Source: Methanothermobacter sp. K4 (lineage in GTDB: Archaea; Methanobacteriota; Methanobacteria; Methanobacteriales; Methanothermobacteraceae). Taken from it: 64,000 nucleotides of DNA. The stretch lies in assembly GCF_022014235.1 (NCBI RefSeq), contig NZ_JAKLTD010000001.1:298605-362604 (forward strand). Direction: 5' to 3'. This document shows, piece by piece, positions 35,787 to 45,167 of this stretch (within the stretch, counting starts at the first letter, position 1; each line of letters begins with the position of its first letter). The notes beneath the pieces were generated by a model that saw nothing but the letters and a program-made list of their open reading frames with translations, searched no databases and had not been told where the DNA came from. Both the position numbers and the translations under genes were made by a program.

Positions 35787-36860
35787 ATGATAAGGATAAT
35801 AGGACTTGGACCCACAAGGGAGGATATAACAGTAAGGGCCCTCAGGGCTCTTGAGGAATCCGATGTTGTCATAGGATATGCGAGGTACATAAAACAGATA
35901 GAGGACCTCCTGGAGGGCAAGGAGATAATAAAAAGCGGAATGGGATCTGAACTTGAGAGAGTGGAAAAGGCCATTGAGAAACACCTTGAAGGTCTAAATG
36001 TTGCACTGGTGAGTTCAGGAGACCCTGGTGTCTATGGGATGGCCAATGTATTCTTTCAGATATTTGATAAGTATTCTGGGCTTGAATTTGAGGTTATACC
36101 TGGCGTGACCGCGGTCAACTATGCAGCATCACAGCTGGGGGCACCACTCCATGACTTTGCAGTTATAAGTCTAAGCGACATCCTCACACCCCTATCAGAG
36201 ATAAGGATGAAGATAAGGGCAGCTGCAGAGTCGGGACTTGTAATAGCCCTTTATAACCCCCTGGGAAAGAGGAGGAAGAAACCCTTCAGGGAGGCACTTG
36301 AAATACTGAGATCTGAACTTGAACCAGAAACGCCAGTTGGCGTGGTTAGAACCGAAAATGGAAGTCCACAGGTGAGTATTCTGGCTCTTGGAGATCTAGA
36401 CGAATCCCTTGTGGACATGTCCACCACCATAATAGTTGGCAACGTTACAACCTACACAAGGGATGGCTACATGATCACACCTCGCGGATACGCGGTTGAG
36501 GTCCCACTCCATGAACTTGCAAGGAAGTTCTATGAGGAGAATCCATGCGGCAAAGATTCAGGTCCTGATGAGAAATGCGACTTTTACCCCTGCCATTTTA
36601 AGGGTCAGAACTGTGCATTCTGTTACTGTCCATTCTATCCGTGCGGTGATGGATCCACAGGGGGCTACTGGATACGTGATAAGGGTGTATGGAGCTGCCA
36701 GGACTGCAGATGGATACACACCGACGAGGCTGTTGAGTGCATCAGAAGGGGTCTCAGGCGTCTGATTTCAGAACCAGATGATCTAACCGATAGGAAGAAG
36801 GAGCTTCTCAAGCTTCGAAGGGAGTGCCTTATGGTTTCATCGAGAGATGACTCCATCTGA
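35787..36860 (+). CDS. cbiH: Precorrin-3B C17-methyltransferase CbiH with Cys-rich C-terminal domain
   Basis: The first 240 residues are a SAM-dependent uroporphyrin-type methylase ([41 protein letters not shown]), acting at cobalt-precorrin 3 with ring contraction. Residues 250-320 add ten cysteines (254, 264, 269, 276, 279, 281, 286, 304, 307, 318), matching a small cysteine-rich domain found alone or fused in methanogens. It probably binds zinc or an iron-sulfur cluster. AAGGTG precedes the ATG. Confidence 0.9.
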   Translation: MIRIIGLGPTREDITVRALRALEESDVVIGYARYIKQIEDLLEGKEIIKSGMGSELERVEKAIEKHLEGLNVALVSSGDPGVYGMANVFFQIFDKYSGLEFEVIPGVTAVNYAASQLGAPLHDFAVISLSDILTPLSEIRMKIRAAAESGLVIALYNPLGKRRKKPFREALEILRSELEPETPVGVVRTENGSPQVSILALGDLDESLVDMSTTIIVGNVTTYTRDGYMITPRGYAVEVPLHELARKFYEENPCGKDSGPDEKCDFYPCHFKGQNCAFCYCPFYPCGDGSTGGYWIRDKGVWSCQDCRWIHTDEAVECIRRGLRRLISEPDDLTDRKKELLKLRRECLMVSSRDDSI

Positions 36861-36935
36861 AGAACCAATTTCACCGCAGCAAGATATTTATTCAAAGTCA
36901 CCCAATATCAGTTCAGCAGCCCAGGAGGATGAAAG

Positions 36936-37532
36936 TTGTCCAAAAGTGTTAAGGATATTCTCATCGAAATGAAGAACCTTTCGGAGTTGATGGTGGATCT
37001 TGCATACTCTGCACTCCTGTTTAACAGCAGGGACGCGGCAGAGGAGGTCATAAAACTTGAAAACAAGGTTAACAGGCTTAACTATGAGATAAAAAAGGAG
37101 TCACTTCTTGCTGCAAGATCTGTTGAGGACGCCGAAAAACTGACAGCCCTTCTTGAGGTGGGCGAGGCAGCTGAAAGCATTGCAAACTCTGCCAAGGACA
37201 TCGCTGACCTGGTGTTAAAGGGAATCAAACCTCACCCTGTATTCAAGATGGTCATGGAGGAGTCAGATGAGATAATAGTCAGGGTGACGATTGATGAGGG
37301 ATCAGAGCTGGCAGGGAAATCACTGGGAGACCTTTTACTTGCAACAAGAACGGGTATGAGGGTTATAGCCATCAGAAGAGGCGAATCCTGGATTTATGGA
37401 CCTGACAGAAACACGGTACTTGCAGAGAACGATACCCTTATTGCCAAGGGGAACGAAGCAGGCTCAGAACTCTTATTTGCCCTTGCAAAGGGTGAGATGA
37501 CCCTTGAGGATATAGGGTGTAGCATAGAATAG
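36936..37532 (+). CDS. PhoU domain fused to RCK_C/TrkA-C regulatory domain
   Basis: The 198-residue product has an N-terminal three-helix PhoU-like domain (about 5-95) and a C-terminal TrkA_C domain (about 110-190; [46 protein letters not shown]). Such proteins regulate cation transporters, and RCK_C domains bind small ligands. The TTG at 36936 has GGAGGATG seven bases before it. It is followed by an MgtE-type transporter after 35 bases, so it probably gates that transporter. Confidence 0.85.
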   Translation: MSKSVKDILIEMKNLSELMVDLAYSALLFNSRDAAEEVIKLENKVNRLNYEIKKESLLAARSVEDAEKLTALLEVGEAAESIANSAKDIADLVLKGIKPHPVFKMVMEESDEIIVRVTIDEGSELAGKSLGDLLLATRTGMRVIAIRRGESWIYGPDRNTVLAENDTLIAKGNEAGSELLFALAKGEMTLEDIGCSIE

Positions 37533-37567
37533 TCCAGAGATGATGTGAATGTTAGCAGGTGAGATCA

Positions 37568-38899
37568 ATGAGGATAACAGGAAGATTACTGAGGACGACT
37601 CGGCTCATACTTCAATCCCTGCTAACATTTACCGTCAATTTATCCATAATTGCCTCAAGGGGATTTATCAGAGCATTTAATCTGTTCAGAAGTTTCGGAA
37701 GCTTTTTCAGGGGTTCTAAGAGGGTTATAGGGGAAAGCTTCGTCGCACTCTTTATATGTGCCCTGGGGGACCTTGTGGCAGGTATATTCCTGGGTAAGAT
37801 GTCTCCCCTCCTGGAGTCATATCCGGGTCTACTTGTACTGATACCTGGCGCCATAGGCATGAGGGGTAACATCTTCGGTGCCCTGGGTTCACGTCTCGGT
37901 TCAGGTCTGCATATAGGTACCCTTTCACCGGAACTTCGAAAATCAGATGTCCTTACAGAGAACATTGAGGCCACCATCATACTGACCGTGGTCATGTCAA
38001 TTTTCCTTGGATTCATGGCCTGGGTATTCTGCCACATCTTTGGATTTCGAAGCATGGGAATAATGGATTTCATTGTTATCTCTGTGGCTGGGGGCATAAT
38101 ATCAGGGGCTGTTCTCCTCCCGGCAACCGTCCTCATATCCCTCAAGAGCTATGAGAATGGCTGGGACCCTGATAACGTCACAACACCCCTCATAGCAGCT
38201 TCAGGTGACCTTTTCACGCTCCCATCCATATTCGCTGCACTGGCGATCCTTGAAGCTGTAAAGAATGGTATTTTTGAATGGGTGCTCTTTTTCCTGTTTA
38301 TCCTGATGGGTGCTCTGGGCCTTGCAATGGGAATTAAGGGTCAGTATAACCTCAGAAGGATCATAAGACAGAGTGTGCCAGTACTTCTCCTCTGCTCGGC
38401 CCTTGGAACCACTGCAGGTATAGTCCTAAACAGTAAACTATCATTTATACTTGATAACCCTGCAATCCTTGCACTGGTGCCACTGTTTTCAGGTGAAAGC
38501 GGAGACCTTGTAAGCATACTCGGAGCAAGGCTTTCTTCCGGGCTCCACTCAGGTATAGTCCCCGCAACCCTCAGGCCTCATGGGGAGGCCCTCAGAAACT
38601 TTGGAATAATATCCGTGCTGTCACTGATCATATATCCAACCATTGGGCTTCTGGCCCATGTTGTGAGTGTTTCACTTGGTATAGGGTCCCTTGGCCTTGA
38701 GAGGATGGTTCTTATAAGTTCACTTGCAGGGTACCTTCTGACTCCATTCCTTCTCCTGGTGGGCTTTTATCTGAGCTCGGCATCCTACAGACTTGAACTG
38801 GACCCTGACAACATAGTCATTCCCCTATCGACCAGCATGACAGACCCAGTGGCAAATACATGTCTTGTAATAGCCATAATAGCAGTTATAGGGATCTGA
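37568..38899 (+). CDS. Divalent cation transporter, tandem MgtE-type membrane domains
   Basis: Membrane protein (443 aa) with two homologous halves. [20 protein letters not shown] and [20 protein letters not shown] are the matching pore-loop motifs, and [17 protein letters not shown] matches [17 protein letters not shown]. In canonical MgtE one such half sits behind a cytosolic N domain and CBS domains and dimerises, so here one chain supplies both halves. The start at 37568 follows AGGTGAG. Regulation is likely by the PhoU-RCK protein upstream. Confidence 0.85.
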   Translation: MRITGRLLRTTRLILQSLLTFTVNLSIIASRGFIRAFNLFRSFGSFFRGSKRVIGESFVALFICALGDLVAGIFLGKMSPLLESYPGLLVLIPGAIGMRGNIFGALGSRLGSGLHIGTLSPELRKSDVLTENIEATIILTVVMSIFLGFMAWVFCHIFGFRSMGIMDFIVISVAGGIISGAVLLPATVLISLKSYENGWDPDNVTTPLIAASGDLFTLPSIFAALAILEAVKNGIFEWVLFFLFILMGALGLAMGIKGQYNLRRIIRQSVPVLLLCSALGTTAGIVLNSKLSFILDNPAILALVPLFSGESGDLVSILGARLSSGLHSGIVPATLRPHGEALRNFGIISVLSLIIYPTIGLLAHVVSVSLGIGSLGLERMVLISSLAGYLLTPFLLLVGFYLSSASYRLELDPDNIVIPLSTSMTDPVANTCLVIAIIAVIGI

Positions 38900-38951
38900 A
38901 TCACCATGAAGACTTCAGAACCATGTAATAACTGCTAGCAGGAGCTCTGAG

Positions 38952-39743
38952 TCAGTATGGGGATATGAGGATCTGAAGGGAGCATGGCTGGATCTCAAAG
39001 TAATCGGGTTTCGGCGGGCAATCCATTCCAGAGCGGGGAAGGCCAGCAATTATTACACCTCCTCCACAGCCATGTAAGTGGATCCATACCACGCCCTGCC
39101 CTGTTAAATTCAGTCTCAAACTTCCGGAGCGGATTTTTATTTCTTCATTGCTTCTGTTGCAGTCTCTGTCAACGATGAATGATCCGCTGGAGCCATCTGA
39201 TATGAGGTAGTAATCCAGTGAGTCATTAACGCGAAAATTCATGCAGGTCCAGTTTTCACCATGACCCGAGGGACATATGCATTCACTTCGCCTGATAACA
39301 TAATCTGATAGGAAGTTGCAGTTGACGGTTCTTCTGAATACGTATATTTCGTCCCCAATCACTTCATCTCCAATAATTATGGGGCTTATTCTGTCGTTGA
39401 GGGGATGGAGCACAATTCTCACATGAAACCACCGGAATGCCCTTTCAAGTAATTCCGGTTTTGACCGAAGTTTCATGAGTTTTTCATAGGATATAACTCC
39501 CCTTTTACCTGGGACGGCAATTCCAGGATACCTGCAGGTGCCTGGAGGAAGTTTCTCCCAGTTGACAGGATCACCTGGTGTATTTATGAGAATATCCACT
39601 GCAGCAGCATTTTTCTCCCTGAAGTACGCCTCCCTGAATTTTTCATCCAGACGGGTCTCCTGCACATCCATGAGCTCTGCAGATATACCTACAATCATGG
39701 TTACGATGATGAGGGAGAGCAGAAAATCTGTTGAGAATATCAA
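38952..39743 (-). CDS. Exported Cys-rich protein of unknown function
   Basis: The 263-residue product has an N-terminal membrane anchor (DFLLSLIIVTMIVGISAEL) and an external part with at least eight cysteines. It lacks a known domain. A class of archaeal pilin-like or pseudopilin-like proteins have similar short N-terminal anchors. Its TTG overlaps the stop codon of the upstream gene (39740-39743), so the two are coupled and probably assemble together. Confidence 0.6.
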   Translation of the reverse strand: MIFSTDFLLSLIIVTMIVGISAELMDVQETRLDEKFREAYFREKNAAAVDILINTPGDPVNWEKLPPGTCRYPGIAVPGKRGVISYEKLMKLRSKPELLERAFRWFHVRIVLHPLNDRISPIIIGDEVIGDEIYVFRRTVNCNFLSDYVIRRSECICPSGHGENWTCMNFRVNDSLDYYLISDGSSGSFIVDRDCNRSNEEIKIRSGSLRLNLTGQGVVWIHLHGCGGGVIIAGLPRSGMDCPPKPDYFEIQPCSLQILISPY

Positions 39744-40642
39744 TGCACCACACCGTACTTTTCTCCATGTGCCCTGTCAAGGTATAGGATGAGTCCTGAT
39801 GCATTGTGGGGTTCTCCGTTGTAGGGGGCTGTGAATAGAACGTGGTCAACGGATACCGGGGCCTCCTCAGAATTTCCTGAGGGTATTATGAAGGTTTCAA
39901 GGCCCAAGTGTGGGCACGAGGTTTTTCCCTCCAGCCTGCAGAGGTAGCAGGACCCATCATGGCTCTCATGGTAGTATCCATTTATGAGGCAGGCATAGAG
40001 GGCAACGCTGGATCCATGGCTGATGTAGGGTTCATAGGGACACCTTTTTATTATGAAAGGACCGGAAGCCCCCTCATAGGCTTCTCTGTTCCCTGAAGAA
40101 AGGTAGTCCCTGAGGCTCCCACCATACTCTATTGACGTTTCATTGTGCTGCAACCTCCCAAGAACCCTGAAGGGCAGGGGATCAGGCAGGCCCTCAACAG
40201 ACACCCTTACCGAAAGGTTCTCAGTGTGGTGAATTTCACCTGACCTAATATCAACAGTGGAGTTAACCTCAATAAAGAATGGATCATCGGATGCCCCCTC
40301 AACCGAATTCACGCTACAGCTCACATTCATATTGCTGTGGACGGTACATAACCTATCAATGCGTTCATCTACCCTTTCCCTCACGAGGGCCCTGGAGTCC
40401 AGATCTGAAGGAAGCGTACCGTTTATGGCCTCATGCGCAGTTTCATTTAGAACTTCCCCTGTTATCACTGGGATGCTGTCCCTTATGTCCCACAGGGCCC
40501 CTGTCATACTCTCAGATAGGGCCCTATCAGCACTTCTTTCCACCGATGAATCATCGATGCTGAGTATCATGAGGGCGAGTATCACGGTCGGAACCATGAG
40601 AAGAAGACTTAGACCTCCCATCACATATCCTCCATCATCCAT
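39740..40642 (-). CDS. Exported protein with N-terminal anchor, partner of next gene
   Basis: The 300-residue product has a short polar N-terminus and one anchor helix (GGLSLLLMVPTVILALMIL), then a long external region with many N-x-S/T sites and six to eight cysteines (CPYEP, CLING, CYLCRLEG, CPHLG). The N-terminus resembles archaeal type IV pilin-like or pseudopilin-like anchors, but I do not see a certain cleavage motif. GGTGATAC precedes the ATG. It is coupled to the downstream exported protein. Confidence 0.6.
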   Translation of the reverse strand: MDDGGYVMGGLSLLLMVPTVILALMILSIDDSSVERSADRALSESMTGALWDIRDSIPVITGEVLNETAHEAINGTLPSDLDSRALVRERVDERIDRLCTVHSNMNVSCSVNSVEGASDDPFFIEVNSTVDIRSGEIHHTENLSVRVSVEGLPDPLPFRVLGRLQHNETSIEYGGSLRDYLSSGNREAYEGASGPFIIKRCPYEPYISHGSSVALYACLINGYYHESHDGSCYLCRLEGKTSCPHLGLETFIIPSGNSEEAPVSVDHVLFTAPYNGEPHNASGLILYLDRAHGEKYGVVH

Positions 40643-40774
40643 TGTATCACCGGATTAAAATTAATTATTACTAACATAAAAATATTACTGAAATGATATT
40701 AAGTTAATATTAACAGTTCTGGTGCTTTAATGGCGACCTAAACCATTTAGAAAGAGAAAAAAGGCCAGATTATT

Positions 40775-40820
40775 CCATGGATCAAGTCAGGGGTAATAAG
40801 AATCTTTATTACTCCCATGG
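40775..40820. promoter_or_regulatory. Strong hairpin / dyad in the 40.6-40.9 kb divergent gap
   Basis: GGGGTAATAA (40790-40799) pairs with TTATTACTCC (40806-40815) around a six-base loop, one wobble pair included. CCATGG occurs on both sides (40775-40780 and 40815-40820). It lies between a divergent exported-protein gene and the DUF35 gene, about 100 bases before the latter. Either an operator or an RNA hairpin in a leader. Confidence 0.6.
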
Positions 40821-40916
40821 GAGCACAATGGATTTAAATATCCGCGGACCATATGATTTAATTATAATGAATCAAGATAGATAATGAAAACCGATTACAT
40901 TTACGGAGGTCATATC

Positions 40917-41315
40917 ATGACAGAAACCGTTAGGACATGGCGCCATATACCCCAGCGCTACAATCTTACAGGTTCAAAATGTCTCCAGTGCGGGAATGTT
41001 TTCTTCCCAAGCAGAATAATATGCCCTGAATGCAGGCGTAAAGGTAAGCTTGAGGACTTGAAGTTCAGCGGGAGGGGAAAGATACACAGTTATTCCGTGA
41101 TAAACACCCCAACCGATGAGTTCAAGGATATAGCCCCCTACGTGGTGGCCATAGTTGAACTGGAGGAAGGTGCGAAGATAACAAGCCAGATTGTTGACTG
41201 CGACCCTGATTCAATAGAGATAGGTGACGAGGTCGAAATGGTATTCCGCAAGGTGAGAGAAGAGGGTGAAGATGGGGTGATATCATATGGATTCAAATTC
41301 AGGCCAAAAAACTAG
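40917..41315 (+). CDS. DUF35 OB-fold / zinc-ribbon protein
   Basis: Acyl-CoA-associated family (132 aa). A rubredoxin-like zinc ribbon (KCLQCGNVFFPSRIICPECR) is followed by an OB fold (FSGRGKIHSYSVINTPTDE). In archaea such proteins bridge thiolase and HMG-CoA synthase in one complex; those enzymes are not beside it here, so the role is open. The ATG at 40917 follows GGAGGTCAT, which rules out the longer frame at 40884. Its end overlaps cfbA. Confidence 0.82.
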   Translation: MTETVRTWRHIPQRYNLTGSKCLQCGNVFFPSRIICPECRRKGKLEDLKFSGRGKIHSYSVINTPTDEFKDIAPYVVAIVELEEGAKITSQIVDCDPDSIEIGDEVEMVFRKVREEGEDGVISYGFKFRPKN

Positions 41316-41715
41316 GATAGGTGTTCTTCTTGTGGGGCATGGAAGCCGCCTGCCCTACGGTGAGGAGGTTATAAACGGTATAGCAGATATCTACAGAAAG
41401 GAGGTTGACCATCCTGTTGCAGTGGGATTCATGAACATATCCAGGCCATCAATACCAGAGGCCATAAATGAACTTGCAGCTATGGGCGTTGAAAAGATCA
41501 TTGTTACTCCAGTATTCCTGGCCCATGGGGTCCACACCAAACACGACATACCACACATTCTGGGTCTTGATAATGGCGCTGAGCATCACCACCATCACCA
41601 TGAACATGAGCATGAGGAATTTGAATTCGATGGTGAGATAGTCTACACCGAGCCCCTCGGGGCAGATCCACGAATTGCTGAGATAATCAGGGACAGGGTT
41701 AAATCAGCCATTTAA
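41287..41715 (+). CDS. cfbA: Sirohydrochlorin cobalt/nickel chelatase CfbA (CbiX-S)
   Basis: Small homodimeric chelatase (142 aa) that inserts nickel in coenzyme F430 synthesis and can insert cobalt. VGHGSRLPYGEEV carries the first catalytic histidine (H18) and FLAHGVHTKHDIPH the second region. Between residues about 100 and 110 a run of six histidines followed by HEHEHEE forms a metal-binding loop, a known feature of this type. GGGTGATATC precedes the ATG, which overlaps the DUF35 gene by 29 bases. Confidence 0.95.
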   Translation: MDSNSGQKTRIGVLLVGHGSRLPYGEEVINGIADIYRKEVDHPVAVGFMNISRPSIPEAINELAAMGVEKIIVTPVFLAHGVHTKHDIPHILGLDNGAEHHHHHHEHEHEEFEFDGEIVYTEPLGADPRIAEIIRDRVKSAI

Positions 41716-41721
41716 GGGTAA

Positions 41722-42729
41722 ATGCCCAATTTATTTTTGATAAAAATGTCTCCTGATAGAATATCATCCCTTGGCGAGAAGAAACTCATCTCAAGGATAA
41801 TATCAAGATCAGCCTCATTTTTCAAACCCTCAGAGCTTCTCGGTCTTGGAGACGACGCCGCACTACTTGATATGGGGGAGGAGTATCTTGCCCTGACATC
41901 AGACCTTTTAATTGAAAGCAGGCACTTCCCCCCTAAAATGAACCATCACGATATGGGATGGAAGACAGTTACAGTGAACATGAGTGACCTGTCTGCAATG
42001 GGTGCTGTACCGGAGGGCTTCATGCTCTCCATAGCCCTCCCTGACCTTGACCTGGAATCCTTCGACTCCCTCATAAGCGGCGTCCTGGAGGCGTGCAGCC
42101 ACTATGGGGCGCCATTGATTGGGGGGGATACCAATGAGGGGGATGAGATAATAATGGGGGGCACAGCCATTGGAAGGGTCAGGAAGGACATTGTGATGAT
42201 GAAGTCCGGCGCCAGGCCAGGGGACCTCATTGCGGTGACAGGCCCCCTTGGGCTTGGAGCTGCAGGCACCGAACTTCTTCTATCAGGAGCAGATACTGCT
42301 GGATTTGAGGCCGTGGTTGAAAAATCCCTGAGGCCCGTTGCAAGGGTTGAAGAGGCATCCAGAATGGCGAAGTCTGGGCTTGTGTCTTCGGCCACAGACA
42401 TAACCGATGGCCTCATAAGTGAACTTGGCGAGCTCATGGACGCCAGCGGGGCCGGCATGAGGATTCATGAGGTGAAGTTACCTGTACCCACAGAGGTGTT
42501 TGAGGCATCATCCCTCCTTGGAGTGGATCCACTGGAATTCGCCCTGTACTACGGGGAAGATTTTGAACTTGTTTTCACCGCACCACCTGATGCAATGGAG
42601 GAACTCTCCAGAATAATGGAAGTACACATCATAGGTGAGGTCATAGGGTCACCCTCCATTGAAATGGTTGATAAGCATGGAGATACATATAAACTTCATG
42701 TGAGGGGTTATGAACATCTGCACCCCTGA
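41722..42729 (+). CDS. thiL: Thiamine-monophosphate kinase
   Basis: Phosphorylates thiamine monophosphate to thiamine diphosphate (335 aa), a PurM-like fold. [53 protein letters not shown] and [18 protein letters not shown] are the family's metal and ATP motifs. The start is uncertain: ATG 41722 has GGGTAA just upstream and ATG 41746 has no clear site. Tightly follows cfbA. Confidence 0.93.
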   Translation: MPNLFLIKMSPDRISSLGEKKLISRIISRSASFFKPSELLGLGDDAALLDMGEEYLALTSDLLIESRHFPPKMNHHDMGWKTVTVNMSDLSAMGAVPEGFMLSIALPDLDLESFDSLISGVLEACSHYGAPLIGGDTNEGDEIIMGGTAIGRVRKDIVMMKSGARPGDLIAVTGPLGLGAAGTELLLSGADTAGFEAVVEKSLRPVARVEEASRMAKSGLVSSATDITDGLISELGELMDASGAGMRIHEVKLPVPTEVFEASSLLGVDPLEFALYYGEDFELVFTAPPDAMEELSRIMEVHIIGEVIGSPSIEMVDKHGDTYKLHVRGYEHLHP

Positions 42730-42746
42730 AATGTAGGGGGAATACC

Positions 42747-43754
42747 ATGAGGAAGGAATCCATACTCTATGAAAAGGAGGATGATAGGTTAAGATGCCTT
42801 GTATGCAACAGGAAATGTCTGATACCTGAAGGGGGAAGGGGGTACTGTCTCACGCGTGAAAATAGCGACGGAAAGATCTATTCATTGAACTATGGGGAGG
42901 TATCCTCAGAGGCGGTTGACCCGATAGAGAAGAAGCCACTCTTCCACTTTTATCCTGGCAGCCTCGTCTACTCTCTTGGCAGTGTCGGATGTAACTTCAG
43001 GTGCAGGTACTGCCAGAACTGGAGCATATCACAGGCACGCATAGATGGCTTTCCCACAAAGTACATCTCACCGGAGGAGGCGGTTGAAAATGCCCTCAGA
43101 AGTAACTGCACCTCCATAGCATGGACCTACAATGAGCCCACCATGTGGCTTGAATACACTCTGGACTCTGCAGAACGTGCAAGGGCAGAGGGCCTCAAAA
43201 CGGTTTATGTTACAAATGGCTACATGAGTGAGGAGGCCCTCAACCTGCTTGGACCACTACTGGACGCTGCAAATGTTGACCTCAAGGGAATGTCTGCGCG
43301 ATTCTATCGTGAGCTATGTGATGCAAAGCCAGAACCTGTACTCGAGAACATCATAAGGATGCATGAGATGGGTATCCATATAGAGGTCACAAACCTCCTC
43401 ATACCAGGTTACAATGACTCTGATGATGATATAGTGGCCCTTGTGAACTTCATGGTATCGGAGGTTGGGCTAGAGGTTCCACTACACTTCACACGGTTCT
43501 TTCCGCATTACAGGATGCAGGATGTGCCCCCAACCGGGGCTGATAGATTGATGAGGGCCAGAGACCTAGCCATTGAGGCGGGGATGAAGTACGTGTATGT
43601 GGGGAACCTTCCAGGGACCGATGCTGAGAACACCTACTGTCCGGTGTGCGGGGAGCTACTTATAAAAAGGGATGGTTACCTCACAAAAACGGTGGGTCTC
43701 AGTGATGGTAGGTGCAGCGCCTGCAAAGCCGCTGTAGACGTTATAACCGATTAG
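42747..43754 (+). CDS. amrS: AmmeMemoRadiSam-type radical SAM protein
   Basis: Radical SAM enzyme (335 aa) of the AmmeMemoRadiSam system (the AMMECR1 and Memo partners are not in this window). CNFRCRYCQNW is the cluster motif. An N-terminal CLVCNRKCLIPEGGRGYC and a C-terminal CPVCGELL with CSACKA give extra cysteine pairs. The products of the system have not been shown in archaea to my knowledge. GTAGGGGGAATACC precedes the ATG. It closes the DUF35-cfbA-thiL-amrS run. Confidence 0.88.
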   Translation: MRKESILYEKEDDRLRCLVCNRKCLIPEGGRGYCLTRENSDGKIYSLNYGEVSSEAVDPIEKKPLFHFYPGSLVYSLGSVGCNFRCRYCQNWSISQARIDGFPTKYISPEEAVENALRSNCTSIAWTYNEPTMWLEYTLDSAERARAEGLKTVYVTNGYMSEEALNLLGPLLDAANVDLKGMSARFYRELCDAKPEPVLENIIRMHEMGIHIEVTNLLIPGYNDSDDDIVALVNFMVSEVGLEVPLHFTRFFPHYRMQDVPPTGADRLMRARDLAIEAGMKYVYVGNLPGTDAENTYCPVCGELLIKRDGYLTKTVGLSDGRCSACKAAVDVITD

Positions 43755-43885
43755 TTAATATTTTTGAGGATGGAAAATGGGACTTTACTTATTTCTGTAA
43801 ATCTGATCTGGCACCTGAGGTTCCTGTGGCCAGAAAAACAAAAAAACTGAACAGTTATTCAGAAATAAATTTTTATGGTGCCCTG

Positions 43886-45157
43886 TCACTCGGACCGGCT
43901 GACCCTCTGAAATTTTTCTGCCCCAGTAATGGGCACCGTTGCATCAACACCAACCTTGGTTGTTGTACCATCGGGAAGTGCCGCAGGGTCCAGGGATGAG
44001 CCCCTTGCCCCAGGGACTATCAGGATGTCATCATCACCCTTCACCCTTGTTGCCACGGCATATTCGATTTCCTCAGGATCAAAAACGTCTATATCGTCGT
44101 CCACAACCACAACATGTTTAAGGGATGGATGGGCTGCAAGGGCCGCCATTATAACATTCTTGCCATCCCCCTGGCTCTGCTTTTTAATTGAGATGGCTGC
44201 ATGGAGCCAGCAACACCCCCCCTCAGTTAGAACAACATCCCTTACCGTGGGTACCGTATTCTTAACTGCCCTGTATATCCTTGGCTCCTGGGGCAGCCCC
44301 TGAAGTAACCTGTGTTCAAATCCTGCAGGTAGAATCGCATGGTACATGGCATCTTCCCTTATATGCATCCTATCAAGGGCTATGACGGGTTCATTCCTTA
44401 CAACGTCATAGGTATCTGTGAGGTCAACAAAGGGGCCCTCACTTTCCCTTTCACCGCAGAGTATCCGGCCCTCCAGTATTATCTCTGCAGGGGGGACCTC
44501 CAGGTCAACTCCACTGCACCTCACAAGTTCCAGTTCACCGTTGTGGAAGGTGTTTGCAACCTCCATCTCATCGGCATCTATGGGTATGGATGTGGTTGTC
44601 GCAAGGAGGGTGGCGGGGTCCATGCCTATGGCTACTGCTATCTCAAGATCCTCACTCATCTCCTCGGCCCGCTGGTGATATGTATAAAGGTGTCTTGGAA
44701 CTATACGGACCGCCATCCTATCACAGGATACGACCATCATTCGGTGGATGGAGGCGTTCCTGACCCCGGTTTCAGGATCTCTGGCAAATATGACCCCTGC
44801 CGTTATGTAGGGGCCTCCATCCCTCTGGTAGTGGGTTAGAACCGGGAGCCTTGAGAGGTCGGCATCCTCTGAACTGTAACCCTCAAGGCCCCTCACGCTT
44901 TTTATGGGTGTCGGGTTCTCCATTGCATGGACAATGCGATGGGTTATCTCATTTACCTGGCAGTTCAGGGAAAGGGCTATCTTCTCCCTTGTATTGCAGA
45001 GTCCGGATATGACAGGAATATCTGATTCCCTTATATTCCTCAGTATCACAACTTCCCTGGGGTGCCTCCTCAGTATACCTGCCGCCTCAAATCGGGTCGA
45101 AACCTCATCCTCAATTATCAGAGGTTCTTCATCGAGCCTATCAAGGAACTCTCTCAT
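43886..45157 (-). CDS. UbiD-family decarboxylase (possible anhydromevalonate-phosphate decarboxylase)
   Basis: Decarboxylase using prenylated FMN (423 aa). [34 protein letters not shown] (acid residues of the active site) and [12 protein letters not shown] are family features. One archaeal subgroup decarboxylates trans-anhydromevalonate phosphate in the modified mevalonate pathway, and the matching AcnX is at 19.6 kb in this window. It follows purE by ten bases, behind GGTGATTCA, and is likely cotranscribed with it. Confidence 0.82.
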   Translation of the reverse strand: MREFLDRLDEEPLIIEDEVSTRFEAAGILRRHPREVVILRNIRESDIPVISGLCNTREKIALSLNCQVNEITHRIVHAMENPTPIKSVRGLEGYSSEDADLSRLPVLTHYQRDGGPYITAGVIFARDPETGVRNASIHRMMVVSCDRMAVRIVPRHLYTYHQRAEEMSEDLEIAVAIGMDPATLLATTTSIPIDADEMEVANTFHNGELELVRCSGVDLEVPPAEIILEGRILCGERESEGPFVDLTDTYDVVRNEPVIALDRMHIREDAMYHAILPAGFEHRLLQGLPQEPRIYRAVKNTVPTVRDVVLTEGGCCWLHAAISIKKQSQGDGKNVIMAALAAHPSLKHVVVVDDDIDVFDPEEIEYAVATRVKGDDDILIVPGARGSSLDPAALPDGTTTKVGVDATVPITGAEKFQRVSRSE

Positions 45158-45167
45158 TGAATCACCA

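Noticed and set aside
41722..42729. Start of thiL at ATG 41746
   Set aside because: No ribosome binding site precedes it; 41722 has a weak GGGT site, but neither is decisive.
44339..44839. 166-residue plus-strand frame
   Set aside because: Antisense to the UbiD-family gene; no family features or ribosome binding site.
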